A stretch of 64,000 bases of DNA. Source: Pseudomonas sp. SORT22 (GTDB lineage Bacteria > Pseudomonadota > Gammaproteobacteria > Pseudomonadales > Pseudomonadaceae). How positions within the stretch are numbered: the first letter of the stretch is position 1; the number at the start of each line of letters is the position of its first letter. This document shows, piece by piece, positions 63,494-64,000 of this stretch. The stretch covers positions 3,472,501 to 3,536,500 of the forward strand of contig NZ_CP071007.1 of NCBI RefSeq assembly GCF_018417635.1, given 5' to 3'. Made by a program: the position numbers and the translations under genes. Under the pieces are notes generated by a model, which saw nothing but the letters and a program-made list of their open reading frames with translations, did no database searches and was not told the origin of the DNA.

Positions 63494-64000
63494 ATGCGTA
63501 CCCTCAAAGGTCCTAGCCTGCACCTGGCCCAGTTCAGTGCCGAACAAGCCCCTTTCAACAGCCTGCCCGAGATCGCTCGCTGGGCTGCCGGCCATGGTTT
63601 CAAGGCCTTGCAGGTGCCGGCCTGGGACCGGCGTCTGTTCGACCTGGAACTGGCCGCACACAGCCAGACTTATTGTGATGAGCTGCGCGGCATGCTTGCC
63701 GAACACGGCCTTGAGGTCAGCGAGCTGAGCACCCATCTGCTCGGCCAGTTGGTAGCGGTTCACCCGGCCTACGACGCCCTGTGCGACAACTTCGCCCCGC
63801 CCGCGCTGCACGGCAAACCCCAGGCGCGCACCGCCTGGGCGCTGGAACAACTGCAGCTGGCAATCAAGGCCTCGCAACGCCTGGGCCTGACCGACATGGG
63901 GACTTTCTCAGGCTCGCTGGCCTGGCCTTACCTGTTCCCGTTTCCGCAGCGCCCGGCGGGCCTGATCGAGGCGGCTTTCGAAGAGCTGGCGCGGCGCTGG
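63494..64000 (+). CDS. Sugar-phosphate isomerase/epimerase family protein (5' part)
   Basis: The frame is open from ATG 63494 to the end of the window, so only 169 residues are seen. MRTLKGPSLHLAQFSAEQAP, then an AP-endonuclease-2/xylose-isomerase-like TIM barrel beginning: WAAGHGFKALQVPAWDRRLFD, EHGLEVSELSTHLLGQLVAVH. Metal ligands of the barrel lie further on. AGGAAG precedes the ATG. It is divergent from a TetR gene, which probably represses it; a Gfo/Idh dehydrogenase often follows such genes. Confidence 0.88.
   Translation, partial: MRTLKGPSLHLAQFSAEQAPFNSLPEIARWAAGHGFKALQVPAWDRRLFDLELAAHSQTYCDELRGMLAEHGLEVSELSTHLLGQLVAVHPAYDALCDNFAPPALHGKPQARTAWALEQLQLAIKASQRLGLTDMGTFSGSLAWPYLFPFPQRPAGLIEAAFEELARRW

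Noticed and set aside
1..64000. Search for tRNA, rRNA, CRISPR arrays, insertion sequences, integrases and prophage structural genes
   Set aside because: None seen. Regular repeats are REP or intergenic repeats only, and no transposase or integrase frame is present.

Overview
The window is a GC-rich (about 65 %) chromosomal stretch that looks like the Pseudomonas putida group. The evidence is the fused TreS-maltokinase next to glgE and glgB, a liu leucine-degradation operon, a PrrF-type small RNA with a Fur box, a second EF-G, LigD/Ku, many small Pseudomonas-restricted families (DUF3077, DUF1652, KGG) and REP sequences in the gaps. Almost all of it is coding. I see no tRNA, rRNA, CRISPR array, insertion sequence, integrase or prophage.

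Layout. 1-1803: the end of an endonuclease/exonuclease/phosphatase gene and a small autotransporter-barrel protein. 1819-9379 (minus): glgE-treS/mak-glgB, which builds alpha-glucan from trehalose through maltose-1-phosphate. 9742-17358: an acyl-CoA synthetase divergent from liuABCD, with two identical palindromes, likely LiuR operators, between them. 17410-22608: a CI/LexA-like repressor that lacks its self-cleavage residues, a DUF3077 protein, prrF, an unusual sigma-region-4/FecR-N fusion, an M14 carboxypeptidase, an alginate-export-type porin and a thioesterase. 22718-28129: amino-acid permease, P6C-type aldehyde dehydrogenase, LysR regulator and class III aminotransferase, probably for lysine catabolism. 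28126-30748: ArsR-rhodanese regulator with a DUF2938 membrane protein, two unknown small proteins and a repeat-rich gap. 30749-35889: LysR regulator divergent from a four-gene operon (Gfo/Idh oxidoreductase, shikimate-type MFS transporter, aroQ, second Gfo/Idh enzyme). 35882-38169: dsdA with a LysR gene. 38346-40451: second EF-G.

40600-50800 carries the NHEJ genes. ligD is followed by four genes joined by 4-base start/stop overlaps (acyl-CoA-dehydrogenase-like, PIG-L deacetylase, methyltransferase, GT2). After a serine hydrolase, a LysR regulator, an MFS pump and a SnoaL-like protein comes ku on the opposite strand. This ligD-linked cassette is the best candidate for an undescribed small-molecule or glycoconjugate pathway.

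50979-55159 holds stress-type small proteins (DUF4142, Yip1, DUF1652, KGG), a ClpP-like protease and alkA. 55267-58555 has two isochorismatase-fold paralogs, a pirin and a divergent LysR gene. 58569-64000 has an alpha/beta hydrolase, a LysE exporter broken by one in-frame amber codon, a kappa-GST-like isomerase, an SDR without the usual Tyr, two TetR regulators with clear operator candidates, a DUF4157-like HELHH protein, and the start of a sugar-phosphate isomerase/epimerase gene cut by the window edge.
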